In this document: positions 33,800 through 45,554 of the stretch, one piece after another
Layout of the letters: each line of letters opens with the position of its first letter
Position numbering within the stretch: position 1 is the stretch's first letter
Assembly (NCBI RefSeq): GCF_010731775.1
Contig: NZ_AP022590.1
Coordinates: 620,001 to 684,000 of the forward strand
DNA length: 64,000 nt
Direction: 5' to 3'
Origin: Mycobacterium mantenii
Lineage (GTDB): Bacteria; Actinomycetota; Actinomycetes; Mycobacteriales; Mycobacteriaceae
Notes under the pieces: generated by a model
Seen by the model: the letters and a program-made list of their open reading frames with translations, nothing else
What the model was told of the DNA's origin: nothing
Databases searched by the model: none
Translations under genes and position numbers: made by a program

Positions 33800-34774
33800 C
33801 TAGGGCAGCAGCACGATCGAGCCGGTGGTCTTGCGGCCCTGCAGATCCTGGTGGGCGCGGGCCGCTTCGGCCAGGGGATAGCGTCCGCCGACCTCCACGG
33901 TGATGGAACCGCCGGCGATCGCGTCGAACAATTCCCCGGCCCGCCAACTGAACTCGTCGCCGGTGCGGATGAAGTGCGCCAGCGACGGCCGGGTCAGATA
34001 CACCGAGCCGGCGGCGTTGAGGCGCTGCGGGTCGACCGGCGGAACGGGTCCGCTTGCCGCGCCGAACAGCGCCAGCGTTCCGCGGACGGCCAGGCTGGCC
34101 AGGCTGGCGTCGAAGGTGGTGGCGCCCACGCCGTCGTACACCGCCGCCACCCCGGCACCCCCGGTCAACGCGCGGATCCGTGCACCGAATTCGGCCGCGT
34201 CGTCGGGATAGGGGAGCACCTCGTCGGCACCCGCTTGCCTGGACAACCGTTCCTTCTCCGGGGTGGAGACGGTGCTGATCACCCGCGCGCCGAGCAGATG
34301 AGCCCACGGCGTCAAAATCAGTCCGACGCCGCCCGCGCCGGCGTGCACCAGCACCGTGTCGCCGCGTTGCACCGGATAGACCGATTTGAGCAGGTAGTGC
34401 GCGGTCAAGCCTTTCAGCAGCACCGACGCCGCGACCTCGGATGCCACCACGTCCGGCACCTTCGCGGTCAATGATGCTGGCGCAGTAGAGAATTCGGCAT
34501 ACCCACCGGTTGTCGCAGCGCTGACCACCCGGTCGCCGACGTCAAACCCCGACACTCCGTCACCCGTGGCGGCGACGGTGCCGCAGGCTTCCTGCCCGAT
34601 GATGAAGGGCAACTCACGCGGGTACTGTCCGGTGCGGAAATAGGTGTCGATGTAGTTGACGCCGATGGCTTCGGCCTTGATCAGCACCTCGCCCGGGCCG
34701 GGCTTGGGCGTAGCCGTCTCGATGTAGCGCAGCACCTCGGGGCCGCCGGTTTCGCTGACTTCGATTGCGTGCAT
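33800..34774 (-). CDS. qor: Zinc-independent quinone oxidoreductase (Qor)
   Basis: A medium-chain dehydrogenase/reductase of 324 residues that reduces quinones or enones with NADPH. The start MHAIEVSETGGPEVLRYIE is typical. The cofactor loop is HAGAGGVGLILTPWAHLLGA, and GVNYIDTYFRTGQYP is the quinone-reductase signature. No zinc-ligand cysteines are seen. ATG 34774 was chosen over a longer open frame because it fits the family N-terminus. Its start lies only 19 bp from the divergent start of the next gene, so promoters must lie inside coding sequence or the transcripts be nearly leaderless. Confidence 0.93.
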   Translation of the reverse strand: MHAIEVSETGGPEVLRYIETATPKPGPGEVLIKAEAIGVNYIDTYFRTGQYPRELPFIIGQEACGTVAATGDGVSGFDVGDRVVSAATTGGYAEFSTAPASLTAKVPDVVASEVAASVLLKGLTAHYLLKSVYPVQRGDTVLVHAGAGGVGLILTPWAHLLGARVISTVSTPEKERLSRQAGADEVLPYPDDAAEFGARIRALTGGAGVAAVYDGVGATTFDASLASLAVRGTLALFGAASGPVPPVDPQRLNAAGSVYLTRPSLAHFIRTGDEFSWRAGELFDAIAGGSITVEVGGRYPLAEAARAHQDLQGRKTTGSIVLLP

Positions 34775-34793
34775 CTGCTTATCATGCCCGGGC

Positions 34794-35468
34794 ATGAAAC
34801 TCGCTCGCCCGGACGTCTTCCATCCCCGCATCGTGCTGGCGGGGTCCGGCGACGACGCCGCCCCGACAGCCGACGATGCCGGTCGGGGTGCCGGTCTGGT
34901 GGCCGCGCTGCGCACGCGCGGTCTGCATGCGCGCCGGTTGTCCTGGGACGATCCGGACACCCTTGACGCCGATCTGGTGATACTGCGCGCCGTCGCCGAC
35001 GACCCGGATCGGCGCGACGAATTCCTGGCCTGGACCCGGCGCGTGCGCCGCCTGCTCAACCCACCCGACGCGCTCGCTTGGAACCTCGATGAGCGGTACT
35101 TGCGCGACCTCGAGGACGACGGGGTGCCGACCGCGCCGGACGCAACGCCCGAGGCGGCGTTGATCTTTCTGGGCGGAGAGCGGTCGCACGCCTGGCCGGT
35201 CGAGCCGGAGTTCGAGGCGTGGGACGTCGGGTACGCCGCGCTGGCCTCGGCCGCCGGCCGCGCCGGCATCCCCGCCCGCGAGCTGCTCTATGCCCGGGCC
35301 GACGTGGCAGGGGAGCGGCTGGTGGGGCTCGACCTGGTCGCGCCGGTGCTGGGCTGGCGGCGACTGGACCCCGCGGCCCGCGAACTCGCCCAGCGGCGGT
35401 TCGCCGTGGCGGTGGAGTCAGCCTGCGAGCGGTTCGGGCTCGGCCCGCTCTCGCATGGACGCCCATAG
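34794..35468 (+). CDS. Conserved protein of unknown function (Rv1455-like)
   Basis: The 224-residue protein begins MKLARPDVFHPRIVLAGSGD. Its N-terminal half (VAALRTRGLHARRLSWDDPD, DLVILRAVADDPDR, RLLNPPDALAWNLDERYL) resembles the pre-ATP-grasp domain of glutathione-synthetase-like proteins. The ATP-grasp catalytic domain is missing, so it may be a stand-alone or decayed version. The position between qor and ctaA matches Rv1455. Its last 51 bp overlap the 3' end of ctaA on the other strand. Confidence 0.75.
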   Translation: MKLARPDVFHPRIVLAGSGDDAAPTADDAGRGAGLVAALRTRGLHARRLSWDDPDTLDADLVILRAVADDPDRRDEFLAWTRRVRRLLNPPDALAWNLDERYLRDLEDDGVPTAPDATPEAALIFLGGERSHAWPVEPEFEAWDVGYAALASAAGRAGIPARELLYARADVAGERLVGLDLVAPVLGWRRLDPAARELAQRRFAVAVESACERFGLGPLSHGRP

Positions 35469-36371
35469 CGCCGCGGTGGCCGCCGTGCACGCCGCGGCCC
35501 CGGCCACGTGCAGGGCGACCAGCACGGCGGGCACCCCGGTGTAGTACTGGGCGGTGCCAACGGCGGCCTGCGCGAACACCAGCACCAGCAGCACCGCCAG
35601 CCGCACCAGGACGGGCCGGGCGGCACGGACCGCGAGCAGCCCGAAGCCCAGCCCCACCAGCAGCGCCAGGTAGGCGATCAGCAGCGACGAGTGCATGTGC
35701 ACCAGGGTGTCGACCTCGACCTTCAGCCGCGGCACCGTCCGGGTGGGGCTGCGATCACCCGCGTGCGGGCCGGCGGCCGTTACCAGCGTGCCGGTGATCA
35801 GCACCGCGGCCAGGTTCAGGCCGGACAGGGCCGTCAAGGCGCGCAGCGGCCTGACCACGCGCCGGCGCACTACCCCGTCGTCGGGCTCGCCGACCTTCAC
35901 GTAGAGCAGCACCGACAGCCACACCATCGTCATGGACGTCAGCAGGTGGATGGCCACCGTCCACCACAGCAGCCCGGTGCGCACGGTGATGCCACCGATC
36001 ACCGCCTGCACGACGGTCGACACCGGCATCAGCCAGGCGTAGACCAGTACCTCGCGGCGTCGCCGCGCCCGCGTCACGGCCAGCACGGCCAGCGCGGCGG
36101 TGATCACCACGGCAAAGGTGACCATCCGGTTGCCGAATTCGACGGCCTGATGGATGCGCGGCACCTCGGCGTGGGCCACCGGGACGAAGCTGCCCGGGAA
36201 ACACTGCGGCCAGGTCGGGCACCCCAGCCCCGAGGCGGTGACGCGAACGATCGCGCCGGTGATGGCGATGCCGCCCTGGGTGAGGATGACGGCCGCGGCG
36301 ATCAGGCGCTGCACGCCCGGGCTGGGGTTGGGGAGCAGGTCCACCACTCGCAACAGCATCCGTCCAACCAC
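35418..36371 (-). CDS. ctaA: Heme A synthase (CtaA/COX15 family)
   Basis: It oxidises the methyl group of heme O to the formyl group of heme A. The 317 residues have about eight membrane segments. The signatures are VRVTASGLGCPTWPQCFPG with the cysteine pair typical of the Gram-positive enzyme, RIHQAVEFGNR with a heme-ligand His, and later LVHMHSSLLIAY with another. Together with ctaB it supplies heme A for the aa3 oxidase. The 3' ends of ctaA and the Rv1455-like gene overlap antisense by 51 bp. ATG 36371 was used; ATG 36359 is possible. Confidence 0.93.
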   Translation of the reverse strand: MVGRMLLRVVDLLPNPSPGVQRLIAAAVILTQGGIAITGAIVRVTASGLGCPTWPQCFPGSFVPVAHAEVPRIHQAVEFGNRMVTFAVVITAALAVLAVTRARRRREVLVYAWLMPVSTVVQAVIGGITVRTGLLWWTVAIHLLTSMTMVWLSVLLYVKVGEPDDGVVRRRVVRPLRALTALSGLNLAAVLITGTLVTAAGPHAGDRSPTRTVPRLKVEVDTLVHMHSSLLIAYLALLVGLGFGLLAVRAARPVLVRLAVLLVLVFAQAAVGTAQYYTGVPAVLVALHVAGAAACTAATAALWASMRERAEPEPLAG

Positions 36372-36445
36372 GGCCCGATCCTAAGGCACCGAAAACTACG
36401 GCCCGTAGTACGGCTGGTCGCGCCGTGTCGGCGGCGGAACACCCG

Positions 36446-37237
36446 TCAGGTGAAGCGGAACCAGCGCAGCGCGCTCAGCGCGCCCACCGCGCCCCACGCC
36501 GCCAGAACGACGACCCCGAACCAGTCCACCGACATGGTCATGGCCTGCGAGAGCGCCTCGGTGAGCGCGCCCGACGGCGTCAGCCGGGCCGCCAGCTTGA
36601 CCGCCGTCGGCGTTATGCCGGTTTCCAGGGTGAGCGCGCCCAGCCCGGCGAAGACGAACCACATCAGGTTGGCGACCGCTAGCACGATCTCGGCGCGCAG
36701 CGTCCCGCCGAGCAGCAGCCCCAGCGCCGCGAACACCACGGTGCCCAGCGCGATGACCGCCGCGCCCAGCACCAGGGCCGCCGGCGTCGGTCGCCAGCCG
36801 AGCGCAAAACCTATGGCGCCCAACAGGATTGCCTGCAAGAACACCACGGTGACCACGGCCAGGGACTTGCCCGCGATGATGCCCCACACCGGAAGCGGGG
36901 TTGCCCCGAGTCGCTTGAGCGCGCCGTAGCGCCGATCGAAGGCCACCGCGATCGCCTGCCCGGTGAACGCCGTCGAGATCACCGCCAGCGCCATGATGAC
37001 CGGGGTGAACGTGGCGGCGCGGTGCTGGCCGAACGAGCCGAGCGGCAGCAGCGTCAGCCCGACCAGCAGCGTGATCGGGATGAACATGGTCAGCAGCAGT
37101 TGTTCGCCGTTGCGCAGCAGCAGCTTGAGCTCCAAGCCGAATTGCGCGGCAAGCATTTTCGGCACCGCGCTGGGCCGCGGATCGGGAGCGAAAGTACCCG
37201 CGGGGAAGACGCTCGATTGAATCTCGTTGTCCGTCAA
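36446..37237 (-). CDS. ABC-2 type exporter permease (Rv1457c-like)
   Basis: The protein of 263 residues has six hydrophobic segments after a soluble start (LLLTMFIPITLLVGLTLLPL, then VIMALAVISTAFTGQAIAVA and others) and matches drug- or lipid-exporter permeases of the DrrB class. The start is assigned to TTG 37237, which overlaps the ATPase stop as TTGA; no ATG or GTG is well placed. It pairs with the ATPase gene to form a two-component exporter. The substrate is unknown. Neighbouring mptB suggests, but does not show, a link to lipoglycan precursors. Confidence 0.85.
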   Translation of the reverse strand: MTDNEIQSSVFPAGTFAPDPRPSAVPKMLAAQFGLELKLLLRNGEQLLLTMFIPITLLVGLTLLPLGSFGQHRAATFTPVIMALAVISTAFTGQAIAVAFDRRYGALKRLGATPLPVWGIIAGKSLAVVTVVFLQAILLGAIGFALGWRPTPAALVLGAAVIALGTVVFAALGLLLGGTLRAEIVLAVANLMWFVFAGLGALTLETGITPTAVKLAARLTPSGALTEALSQAMTMSVDWFGVVVLAAWGAVGALSALRWFRFT

Positions 37238-38205
37238 GGCCGTAACTTCCTGCCGGTGAGGTCGAGGAACACATCCTCGAGGCTGCGTTGCTCGACGCGC
37301 ATGTCGGTGGCCAGCACGTCGATCCGCGCGCACCACGCCGTGACGGTTGCCAGTACCTGAGGGTCGACGGGCCCCTCGACCAGGTATTCGCCCGGCGTCA
37401 CCTCGGTGGCCTTGTAGTCCTCCGGCAGGGCGGAGGACAGCAGGGACAGATCGAGGCGCGGCGGTGCGCTGAACCGCAACTGGTCCTTGGCCCCGCTGCG
37501 CATCAGCTCGGCCGGCGTGCCCGAGGCCACCGTGACCCCGTGGTCGATGATCACCAGCCGGTCGGCGAGCTCCTCGGCCTCCTTGAGCTGATGCGTGGTC
37601 AGCACCACCGTCACGCCGTCGCGGCGCAGGGCGTCGATCAGCTCCCACACCAGCAGCCGGGCGTGTGCGTCCATGCCCGCGGTGGGCTCGTCGAGGAACA
37701 CCAGTTCGGGGCGGCCGACCAGCGCACAGGCCAGCGCCAGCCGCTGCTGCTGGCCGCCGGAGAGTCGCCGGTAGGTAGTGCGGGCGGCGTCGGTGAGACC
37801 CAGCGTGTCCAGCAGCCACGCCGGGTCCAGCGGATCGGCGGCGTAGGCGGCCACCAGGTTCAGCATTTCTCCCGCCCGGGCCGCGGGGTAGCCGCCTCCG
37901 CCCTGCAGCATCACCCCGATCCGCGCCCGCAACCGCGCGTTGTCGGCGATCGGGTCCAGGCCGAGCACCTCGATGGTGCCCGCGTCCGGGCGGGTGAAGC
38001 CCTCGCACATCTCGACCGTCGTCGTCTTCCCGGCGCCGTTGGGTCCGAGCAGGGCCAGCACCTCGGCGGCATGCACCTCGAGATCGAGGTTGGAAACGGC
38101 TTCGACGGCGGTCGCGCCGGACCCGTACTTCTTGGTGACCCCGCGCAGCCGCACAACTGTGTTAGGGGATTCGCGCGATTCGCGGGCGGGAAAGGCCGAG
38201 CTCAC
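37234..38205 (-). CDS. ABC transporter ATP-binding protein (Rv1458c-like)
   Basis: A 323-residue ATPase with Walker A GPNGAGKTT, signature LSGGQQQRLALA, and Walker B LVFLDEPTAGMD with the H-loop in LTTHQLKEA. The C-terminal 80 residues form the extra domain of the DrrA/CcmA-like exporter class. The GTG at 38205 overlaps the mptB stop as GTGA, and its own stop overlaps the permease start. mptB, ATPase and permease therefore make one co-translated set. Confidence 0.93.
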   Translation of the reverse strand: MSSAFPARESRESPNTVVRLRGVTKKYGSGATAVEAVSNLDLEVHAAEVLALLGPNGAGKTTTVEMCEGFTRPDAGTIEVLGLDPIADNARLRARIGVMLQGGGGYPAARAGEMLNLVAAYAADPLDPAWLLDTLGLTDAARTTYRRLSGGQQQRLALACALVGRPELVFLDEPTAGMDAHARLLVWELIDALRRDGVTVVLTTHQLKEAEELADRLVIIDHGVTVASGTPAELMRSGAKDQLRFSAPPRLDLSLLSSALPEDYKATEVTPGEYLVEGPVDPQVLATVTAWCARIDVLATDMRVEQRSLEDVFLDLTGRKLRP

Positions 38206-39908
38206 GTGGAATCAGCGTAGGCGTCATGTGCCGGCGCCGGCCGGGGGGTCGGCGGAGTCTGCGGCGTTGCCGCCGGATCGGCGACCGGTTGGCCGTTGGA
38301 TTCGGTGGCCTGGACCGGCGGGCGGCGCCACGGCAGGCGGGTGTAGGTCAACGCGATGAGCGCGACGACGATGACGGTGCTGGCCAAGGTGGCGTCGATA
38401 ATCTGGAACAGCGCGAAGCGGTCGCCGTTGGCCGTCGGGCCGAAGATCCCGACGACCAGGCTGATGACGATGGCGGCCACCCGGAAGCCGGTACGGGTCG
38501 CCCAGGCGGCCAGCGGGATGATGGCCCACAGCAGATACCAGGGCTGCACGACGGGGAACAGCAGCACCGTGATGCCCAGCGCGACACCCAGGCCGCCGAT
38601 CGGGTGCAGCCGGCCGCGGAAGACGGCGAGGAGCAGCCACGCCACCATGACCGTGATGATCAGCACACCGATCGCGCGGGTCAGCCCCAGCACCGCGGTG
38701 GTGTGATCACCCAGGCCCAGCAGGATGCCAACCTGGCCGGTGCCGAGCGCCAGCAGGGTAGGCGGTGACATCCAGCTGCGCACCACGTTGGCGGTGCCCA
38801 GGGTGAAGATCCAGCCGAAGCCGAGGCCGCTGGCCCAGCCCACCAGCGCCATCACCGCCAGCGACAACGCCGCCATGCCGCCGCCGGTCAGCAGCAGGGC
38901 ACGCAGGGTGCCACCGCAGCGGTAGGCGAGCGCCATCGTCACGAAGCCCAGCGCCAGCAGCGACGGCAGCTTCACCTGCGACGACAACACGATCAGCACG
39001 GCTCCCGCGACCAGCATCCCCAGCGGTTCCCAGTCCGGCCCCGGCCGCTTCCACGACGCGGGCACCAGCCGGGGTGCGTCGATGCCGCGGAGCGCGAATT
39101 CCGCCCCGGCCAGCATCAAGCCCAGCATCAGCGCCTCGTTGTGCACGCCGGCCACCAGATGCATGATCAGCAGCGGATTGGCCGCCCCCAGCCACAACGC
39201 GCTGACCTCGGCGACGCCGCAGCGCCGGGCCAGCCGCGGTGTCGCCCACACGATCAGTCCCACGCCCAGCAGCTCCACCAGCCGGTGACACAGCACGGCG
39301 GCGACGATGTTCTCCCCGGTGATCGCCGAGATGCCGCGTCCGATCCACAAGAACAGCGGCCCGTACGGTGCGGGCGTCTCGCGCCACAGCGTCGGCACCG
39401 ACAGCGTGAAGATGTGGGACAGGCCCAGCCCCGAGGCCGGGCCCACCCGGTACGGGTCGAGACCCTCCAGGGAGATCTGGCTTTGCGCCAGATAGGAGTA
39501 GACGTCCTTGCTGTACATCGGCGGGGCGATCAGCAGCGGCAGCACCCACAGCAGCAGGGTGCGGTCCAGGTCGCCGCGCGACATCCGCCGGTTTCCCAGC
39601 GCGAACCGGCCGAGCATCAACCAGGCCAGCGCCATCATGACCGCGCCGGTCGTCGTCATGGTTAACGACACGGTCTGGATCCGTGACGGCAGGTTGAGCA
39701 GCCGCACCCCGAAGGTGGGGTCCTGTACAACGGGCCGGGCGCCGGCGCCCAGCGCGCCGATCGCCATCACCACGGTGCCGGTGGCGCCGAACAGGCGGAT
39801 GCGACGCAGCGCGGTGAGCTCGGTATCGTTCAGCGGCGAGCCCACTGCTTGCTCGTCGCCGTGCAGACTCGCGATCGATGAGCTCAGCGTGTGGTGGCGG
39901 GCTGCCAT
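38202..39908 (-). CDS. mptB: Alpha-(1->6)-mannopyranosyltransferase MptB-like (GT-C)
   Basis: The 568-residue GT-C glycosyltransferase has a dozen or so membrane segments. Mycobacterial MptB uses polyprenyl-phosphomannose to extend the alpha-1,6-mannan core; its role in M. tuberculosis is masked by redundancy. The start MAARHHTLSSSIASLHGDEQ at ATG 39908 matches the homologue; the frame is open 30 codons further upstream. The catalytic Asp of GT-C enzymes should be in the first periplasmic loop, around residues 60-80 (RPVVQDPTFGVR). The Pro/Ala-rich tail of about 40 residues is probably cytosolic and disordered. Confidence 0.88.
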   Translation of the reverse strand: MAARHHTLSSSIASLHGDEQAVGSPLNDTELTALRRIRLFGATGTVVMAIGALGAGARPVVQDPTFGVRLLNLPSRIQTVSLTMTTTGAVMMALAWLMLGRFALGNRRMSRGDLDRTLLLWVLPLLIAPPMYSKDVYSYLAQSQISLEGLDPYRVGPASGLGLSHIFTLSVPTLWRETPAPYGPLFLWIGRGISAITGENIVAAVLCHRLVELLGVGLIVWATPRLARRCGVAEVSALWLGAANPLLIMHLVAGVHNEALMLGLMLAGAEFALRGIDAPRLVPASWKRPGPDWEPLGMLVAGAVLIVLSSQVKLPSLLALGFVTMALAYRCGGTLRALLLTGGGMAALSLAVMALVGWASGLGFGWIFTLGTANVVRSWMSPPTLLALGTGQVGILLGLGDHTTAVLGLTRAIGVLIITVMVAWLLLAVFRGRLHPIGGLGVALGITVLLFPVVQPWYLLWAIIPLAAWATRTGFRVAAIVISLVVGIFGPTANGDRFALFQIIDATLASTVIVVALIALTYTRLPWRRPPVQATESNGQPVADPAATPQTPPTPRPAPAHDAYADST

Positions 39909-39935
39909 CAGAGCAGCGTAGCCGCCCGGCCCGAG

Positions 39936-39968
39936 CCAGCGGCGATCGCAAGCGCGGCGCAGCGGGTC
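39936..39968 (-). repeat. Degenerate single copy of the 54-bp repeat unit
   Basis: Read on the minus strand, this block reads GACCCGCTGCG followed by CCGCGCTTGCGATCGCCGC. It matches the 54-bp unit at 15795-15940 apart from a short internal gap. It lies in the 147 bp between mptB and sufR. Confidence 0.6.
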
Positions 39969-40044
39969 CGCGCGTTCCACCGAGTGTGAGCAGCGCAACG
40001 CCTAGACAGGGGACCCTTGGTAGACCGATCCCCGGAATTGCGTC

Positions 40045-40059
40045 ACACTGGTGTTGTGA
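40045..40059. promoter_or_regulatory. SufR operator (ACACT-N5-TGTGA)
   Basis: ACACT at 40045-40049 and TGTGA at 40055-40059 form a palindrome with a 5-base spacer. As I recall, this is the inverted repeat reported for autoregulation of the M. tuberculosis suf operon by SufR. It overlaps the GTG start (40056) chosen for sufR, so the message may be leaderless and repression would block initiation. A TTG start at 40017 would place the operator inside the coding region. Confidence 0.75.
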
Positions 40060-40841
40060 AAATCCGAACCAGCCTCGATGAGGCCACCGCGGGCGGCGTC
40101 GCAGTTGCCGGCGTGGCGGACGTCGGCGCGCCGGTGCCGGATGGTCACACCCGCCGCGCGATCGTGCGGCTGCTGCTGGAGTCCGGATCGATCACCGCCG
40201 GCGAGATCGGTGACCGGCTGGGGCTGGCGGCCGCCGGTGTGCGACGCCATCTCGACGCACTGATCGAGGCCGGCGATGCCGAGTCCACGGCGCCCGCGGC
40301 GTGGCAACAGGTAGGCCGCGGACGTCCCGCCAAGCGCTATCGGTTGACCGCGGCCGGCCGCGCCAAGCTCGACCACGCCTACGACGACCTGGCGGCGGCG
40401 GCCATGCGGCAGCTGCGCGAAATCGGCGGTGAAGAGGCGGTGCGGGCGTTCGCCCGGCAGCGCATCGACACCATTTTGGCCGACGTTCCCGCGGCCGACA
40501 GTGCGGCCGACGAAGACGTCGAGGCGGCCGCCGGCCGGATCGCCACCGCGTTGACCAAGGCCGGCTATGTCACCACCACCACGCAGGTCGGCGGGCCGAT
40601 CCACGGCGTGCAGATCTGCCAGCACCACTGCCCGGTGTCCCACGTCGCCGAGGAATTCCCCGAGCTGTGCGACGCCGAACAGCAGGCCATGGCCGAGGTG
40701 CTGGGCACCCACGTCCAGCGGTTGGCGACCATCGTCAACGGCAACTGCGCCTGCACCACGCACGTACCCCTGACTCAGGCAACCAGCACGGCGCCCAGCC
40801 CGCGCCGCGACACCACGAGCATCAAAGGAGCGTCTCGATGA
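40056..40841 (+). CDS. sufR: Fe-S cluster-sensing repressor SufR
   Basis: A winged-helix repressor of the suf operon that senses an Fe-S cluster. The 261 residues have the HTH in [20 protein letters not shown] and [18 protein letters not shown], with the wing in [13 protein letters not shown]. The C-terminal part carries the cluster-ligand candidates [18 protein letters not shown] and NGNCACT. GTG 40056 was chosen because the preceding codons overlap the operator and no ribosome site serves TTG 40017; the upstream option would add 13 residues. Its stop overlaps the sufB ATG (ATGA). Confidence 0.9.
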   Translation: MKIRTSLDEATAGGVAVAGVADVGAPVPDGHTRRAIVRLLLESGSITAGEIGDRLGLAAAGVRRHLDALIEAGDAESTAPAAWQQVGRGRPAKRYRLTAAGRAKLDHAYDDLAAAAMRQLREIGGEEAVRAFARQRIDTILADVPAADSAADEDVEAAAGRIATALTKAGYVTTTTQVGGPIHGVQICQHHCPVSHVAEEFPELCDAEQQAMAEVLGTHVQRLATIVNGNCACTTHVPLTQATSTAPSPRRDTTSIKGASR

Positions 40842-42286
40842 CCCTCACACCCGAGGCCAGCAAGACGGTTACCGCACCGTTGACCCAGGAAGAGGCGATC
40901 GCCTCGCTGGGCAAATACGGCTACGGCTGGTCCGATTCCGACGTCGCGGGCGCCAGCGCCCAGCGCGGGCTGTCGGAGGCGGTGGTCCGCGACATCTCGG
41001 CGAAGAAGAACGAGCCGGAGTGGATGCTGGAGACCCGACTGAAGGCGCTGCGCATCTTCGACAAGAAGCCGATGCCGAGCTGGGGCTCCAACCTCGAGGG
41101 CATCCACTTCGACAACATCAAGTACTTCGTGCGCTCCAGCGAGAAGCAGGCAGCGACCTGGGACGATCTGCCCGCGGATATCAAGAACACCTACGACAGG
41201 CTGGGCATCCCGGAAGCCGAGAAGCAGCGGCTGGTGTCCGGTGTCGCTGCCCAGTACGAGTCGGAGGTGGTCTACCACTCCATCCGTGAGGATCTGGAGA
41301 AACTGGGCGTCATCTTCCTGGACACCGATACGGCGCTGCGCGAGCACCCCGAGATCTTCCGGCAGTACTTCGCCACCGTGATCCCGGCCGGGGACAACAA
41401 GTTCTCCGCGCTGAACACCGCTGTGTGGTCGGGCGGTTCGTTCATCTACGTCCCGCCGGGCGTGCACGTCGATATTCCGCTGCAGGCCTACTTCCGGATC
41501 AACACCGAAAACATGGGGCAGTTCGAGCGGACGCTGATCATCGTCGACGAGGGTGCCTACGTGCACTACGTCGAGGGCTGTACCGCGCCGATCTACAAGA
41601 GTGATTCGCTGCACTCCGCGGTGGTCGAGATCATCGTGAAGCCCGGTGGCCGTTGCCGTTACACGACGATCCAGAACTGGTCGAACAACGTGTACAACCT
41701 GGTCACCAAGCGTGCCCGCGCCGAGGCCGGCGCCACCATGGAGTGGGTCGACGGCAACATCGGGTCCAAGGTGACGATGAAGTATCCGGCGGTCTGGATG
41801 ACCGGCGAGTACGCCAAGGGTGAGGTGCTGTCGGTGGCGTTCGCCGGCGAGGGCCAGCACCAGGACACCGGCGCGAAGATGCTGCACCTGGCGCCGAACA
41901 CGTCGAGCAACATCGTGTCCAAGTCGGTGGCTCGTGGCGGCGGCCGCACCTCCTACCGCGGCCTGGTGCAGGTGAACAAGGGCGCGCACGGATCGCGTTC
42001 CAGTGTGAAATGTGATGCGCTGCTGGTCGATACGATCAGCCGCAGCGACACCTACCCCTACGTCGACATCCGCGAGGACGACGTCACCATGGGCCACGAG
42101 GCCACCGTGTCCAAGGTCAGCGAGAATCAGCTGTTCTACCTGATGAGCCGGGGCCTGACCGAGGATGAGGCGATGGCCATGGTGGTGCGCGGCTTCGTCG
42201 AGCCGATCGCCAAAGAGCTGCCGATGGAGTATGCGCTGGAGCTCAACCGGCTGATCGAGCTGCAGATGGAGGGCGCTGTCGGATGA
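40838..42286 (+). CDS. sufB: Fe-S assembly scaffold protein SufB, intein-free
   Basis: SufB, with SufC and SufD, is the scaffold on which Fe-S clusters are built. ATG 40838 follows AAAGGAG, giving 482 residues. The core is intact with [19 protein letters not shown] read straight through, where the M. tuberculosis gene has an intein before the cysteine. The C-terminal part has [15 protein letters not shown] and the beta-helix typical of SufB/D. Genes B to D, C, S, U and T follow with overlaps or gaps of a few bases. Confidence 0.96.
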   Translation: MTLTPEASKTVTAPLTQEEAIASLGKYGYGWSDSDVAGASAQRGLSEAVVRDISAKKNEPEWMLETRLKALRIFDKKPMPSWGSNLEGIHFDNIKYFVRSSEKQAATWDDLPADIKNTYDRLGIPEAEKQRLVSGVAAQYESEVVYHSIREDLEKLGVIFLDTDTALREHPEIFRQYFATVIPAGDNKFSALNTAVWSGGSFIYVPPGVHVDIPLQAYFRINTENMGQFERTLIIVDEGAYVHYVEGCTAPIYKSDSLHSAVVEIIVKPGGRCRYTTIQNWSNNVYNLVTKRARAEAGATMEWVDGNIGSKVTMKYPAVWMTGEYAKGEVLSVAFAGEGQHQDTGAKMLHLAPNTSSNIVSKSVARGGGRTSYRGLVQVNKGAHGSRSSVKCDALLVDTISRSDTYPYVDIREDDVTMGHEATVSKVSENQLFYLMSRGLTEDEAMAMVVRGFVEPIAKELPMEYALELNRLIELQMEGAVG

Positions 42287-43478
42287 CCGCCCACAATCTG
42301 ACTTCGGCCGTCGAGGGGAGTTCGCTTACCGCATTGAATAAGGGGGAGCTGTTCTCCTCGTTCGATGTGGACGCGTTCGAGGTCCCGCACGGTCGTGACG
42401 AAATATGGCGGTTCACCCCGTTGCGCCGGCTGCGTGGCCTGCACGACGGGTCAGCGCGCGCCACCGGCAAGACCGAGATCAGCGTCAGCGAGCAGCCCGG
42501 CCTGTGCGTCGAGACCGTCCGCCGCGGCGACGAGCGTCTCGGTCAGGGCGGCGTGCCGACCGACCGTGTTGCCGCGCAAGCATTTTCGTCATTCAACTCC
42601 GCAACCCTGATCACCGTCGAGCGCGACACCCGCATCGCCGAGCCGATCGCCGTCACCGTCACCGGCCCCGGTGCGGGCGCGGTGGCCTACGGGCACCTGC
42701 AGATCCGGGTCGCCGAGCTCGCCGAGGCGGTCGTGGTGATCGACCACCGGGGCAGCGGAACCCTGGCCGACAACGTCGAATTCGTCGTCGACGACGCCGC
42801 CCGGCTCACCGTGGTGTGGCTCGCCGACTGGGCCGACGACGCCGTGCACGTCAGCATGCACCACGCCAAGCTGGGCAAGGACGCGGTGCTGCGCCACGTG
42901 GCCGTCACGCTCGGCGGCGAGGTGGTCCGGATGACCGCCAACGTGCGCTACCTACGCCCGGGCGGCGACGCCGAGCTGCTGGGCCTGTACTTCGCCGACG
43001 ACGGACAGCACCTGGAGTCGCGGCTGCTGGTGGATCACGCACAGCCCGACTGCAAGTCGTATGTGCTGTACAAGGGTGCGCTGCAAGGCGATTCGGACTC
43101 CGCGCTGCCCGACGCGCACACCGTCTGGATCGGCGACGTCTTGATCCGCGCCGAAGCCACCGGCACCGACACCTTCGAGGTGAACCGCAACCTGGTGCTC
43201 ACCGACGGTGCGCGAGCCGACTCGGTGCCCAACTTGGAGATCGAGACGGGCGAGATCGTCGGCGCCGGGCACGCCAGTGCCACCGGCCGTTTCGACGACG
43301 AGCAACTGTTCTACCTACGCTCCCGCGGCATCCCCGAGGAGCAGGCGCGCCGCCTGGTGATCCGCGGCTTCTTCGCCGAAATCATCTCCAAGATCGCGGT
43401 GCCCGACATACGGGAACGCCTGACCGCAGCCATCGAACACGAACTGGCCTTAACCGAAAAGACGGAAACAACAGCCTC

Positions 43479-43482
<4 letters not shown>
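42283..43482 (+). CDS. sufD: Fe-S assembly protein SufD
   Basis: SufD pairs with SufB and SufC in the SufBC2D scaffold and helps iron entry. The 399 residues share the beta-helix fold with SufB, and the C-terminal block [20 protein letters not shown] parallels the SufB ending. The N-terminal [19 protein letters not shown] is typical. The start overlaps the sufB stop (ATGA) and the stop overlaps the sufC start, so three components are co-translated. Confidence 0.95.
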
Positions 43483-45552
<2,070 letters not shown>

Positions 45553-45554
45553 CA

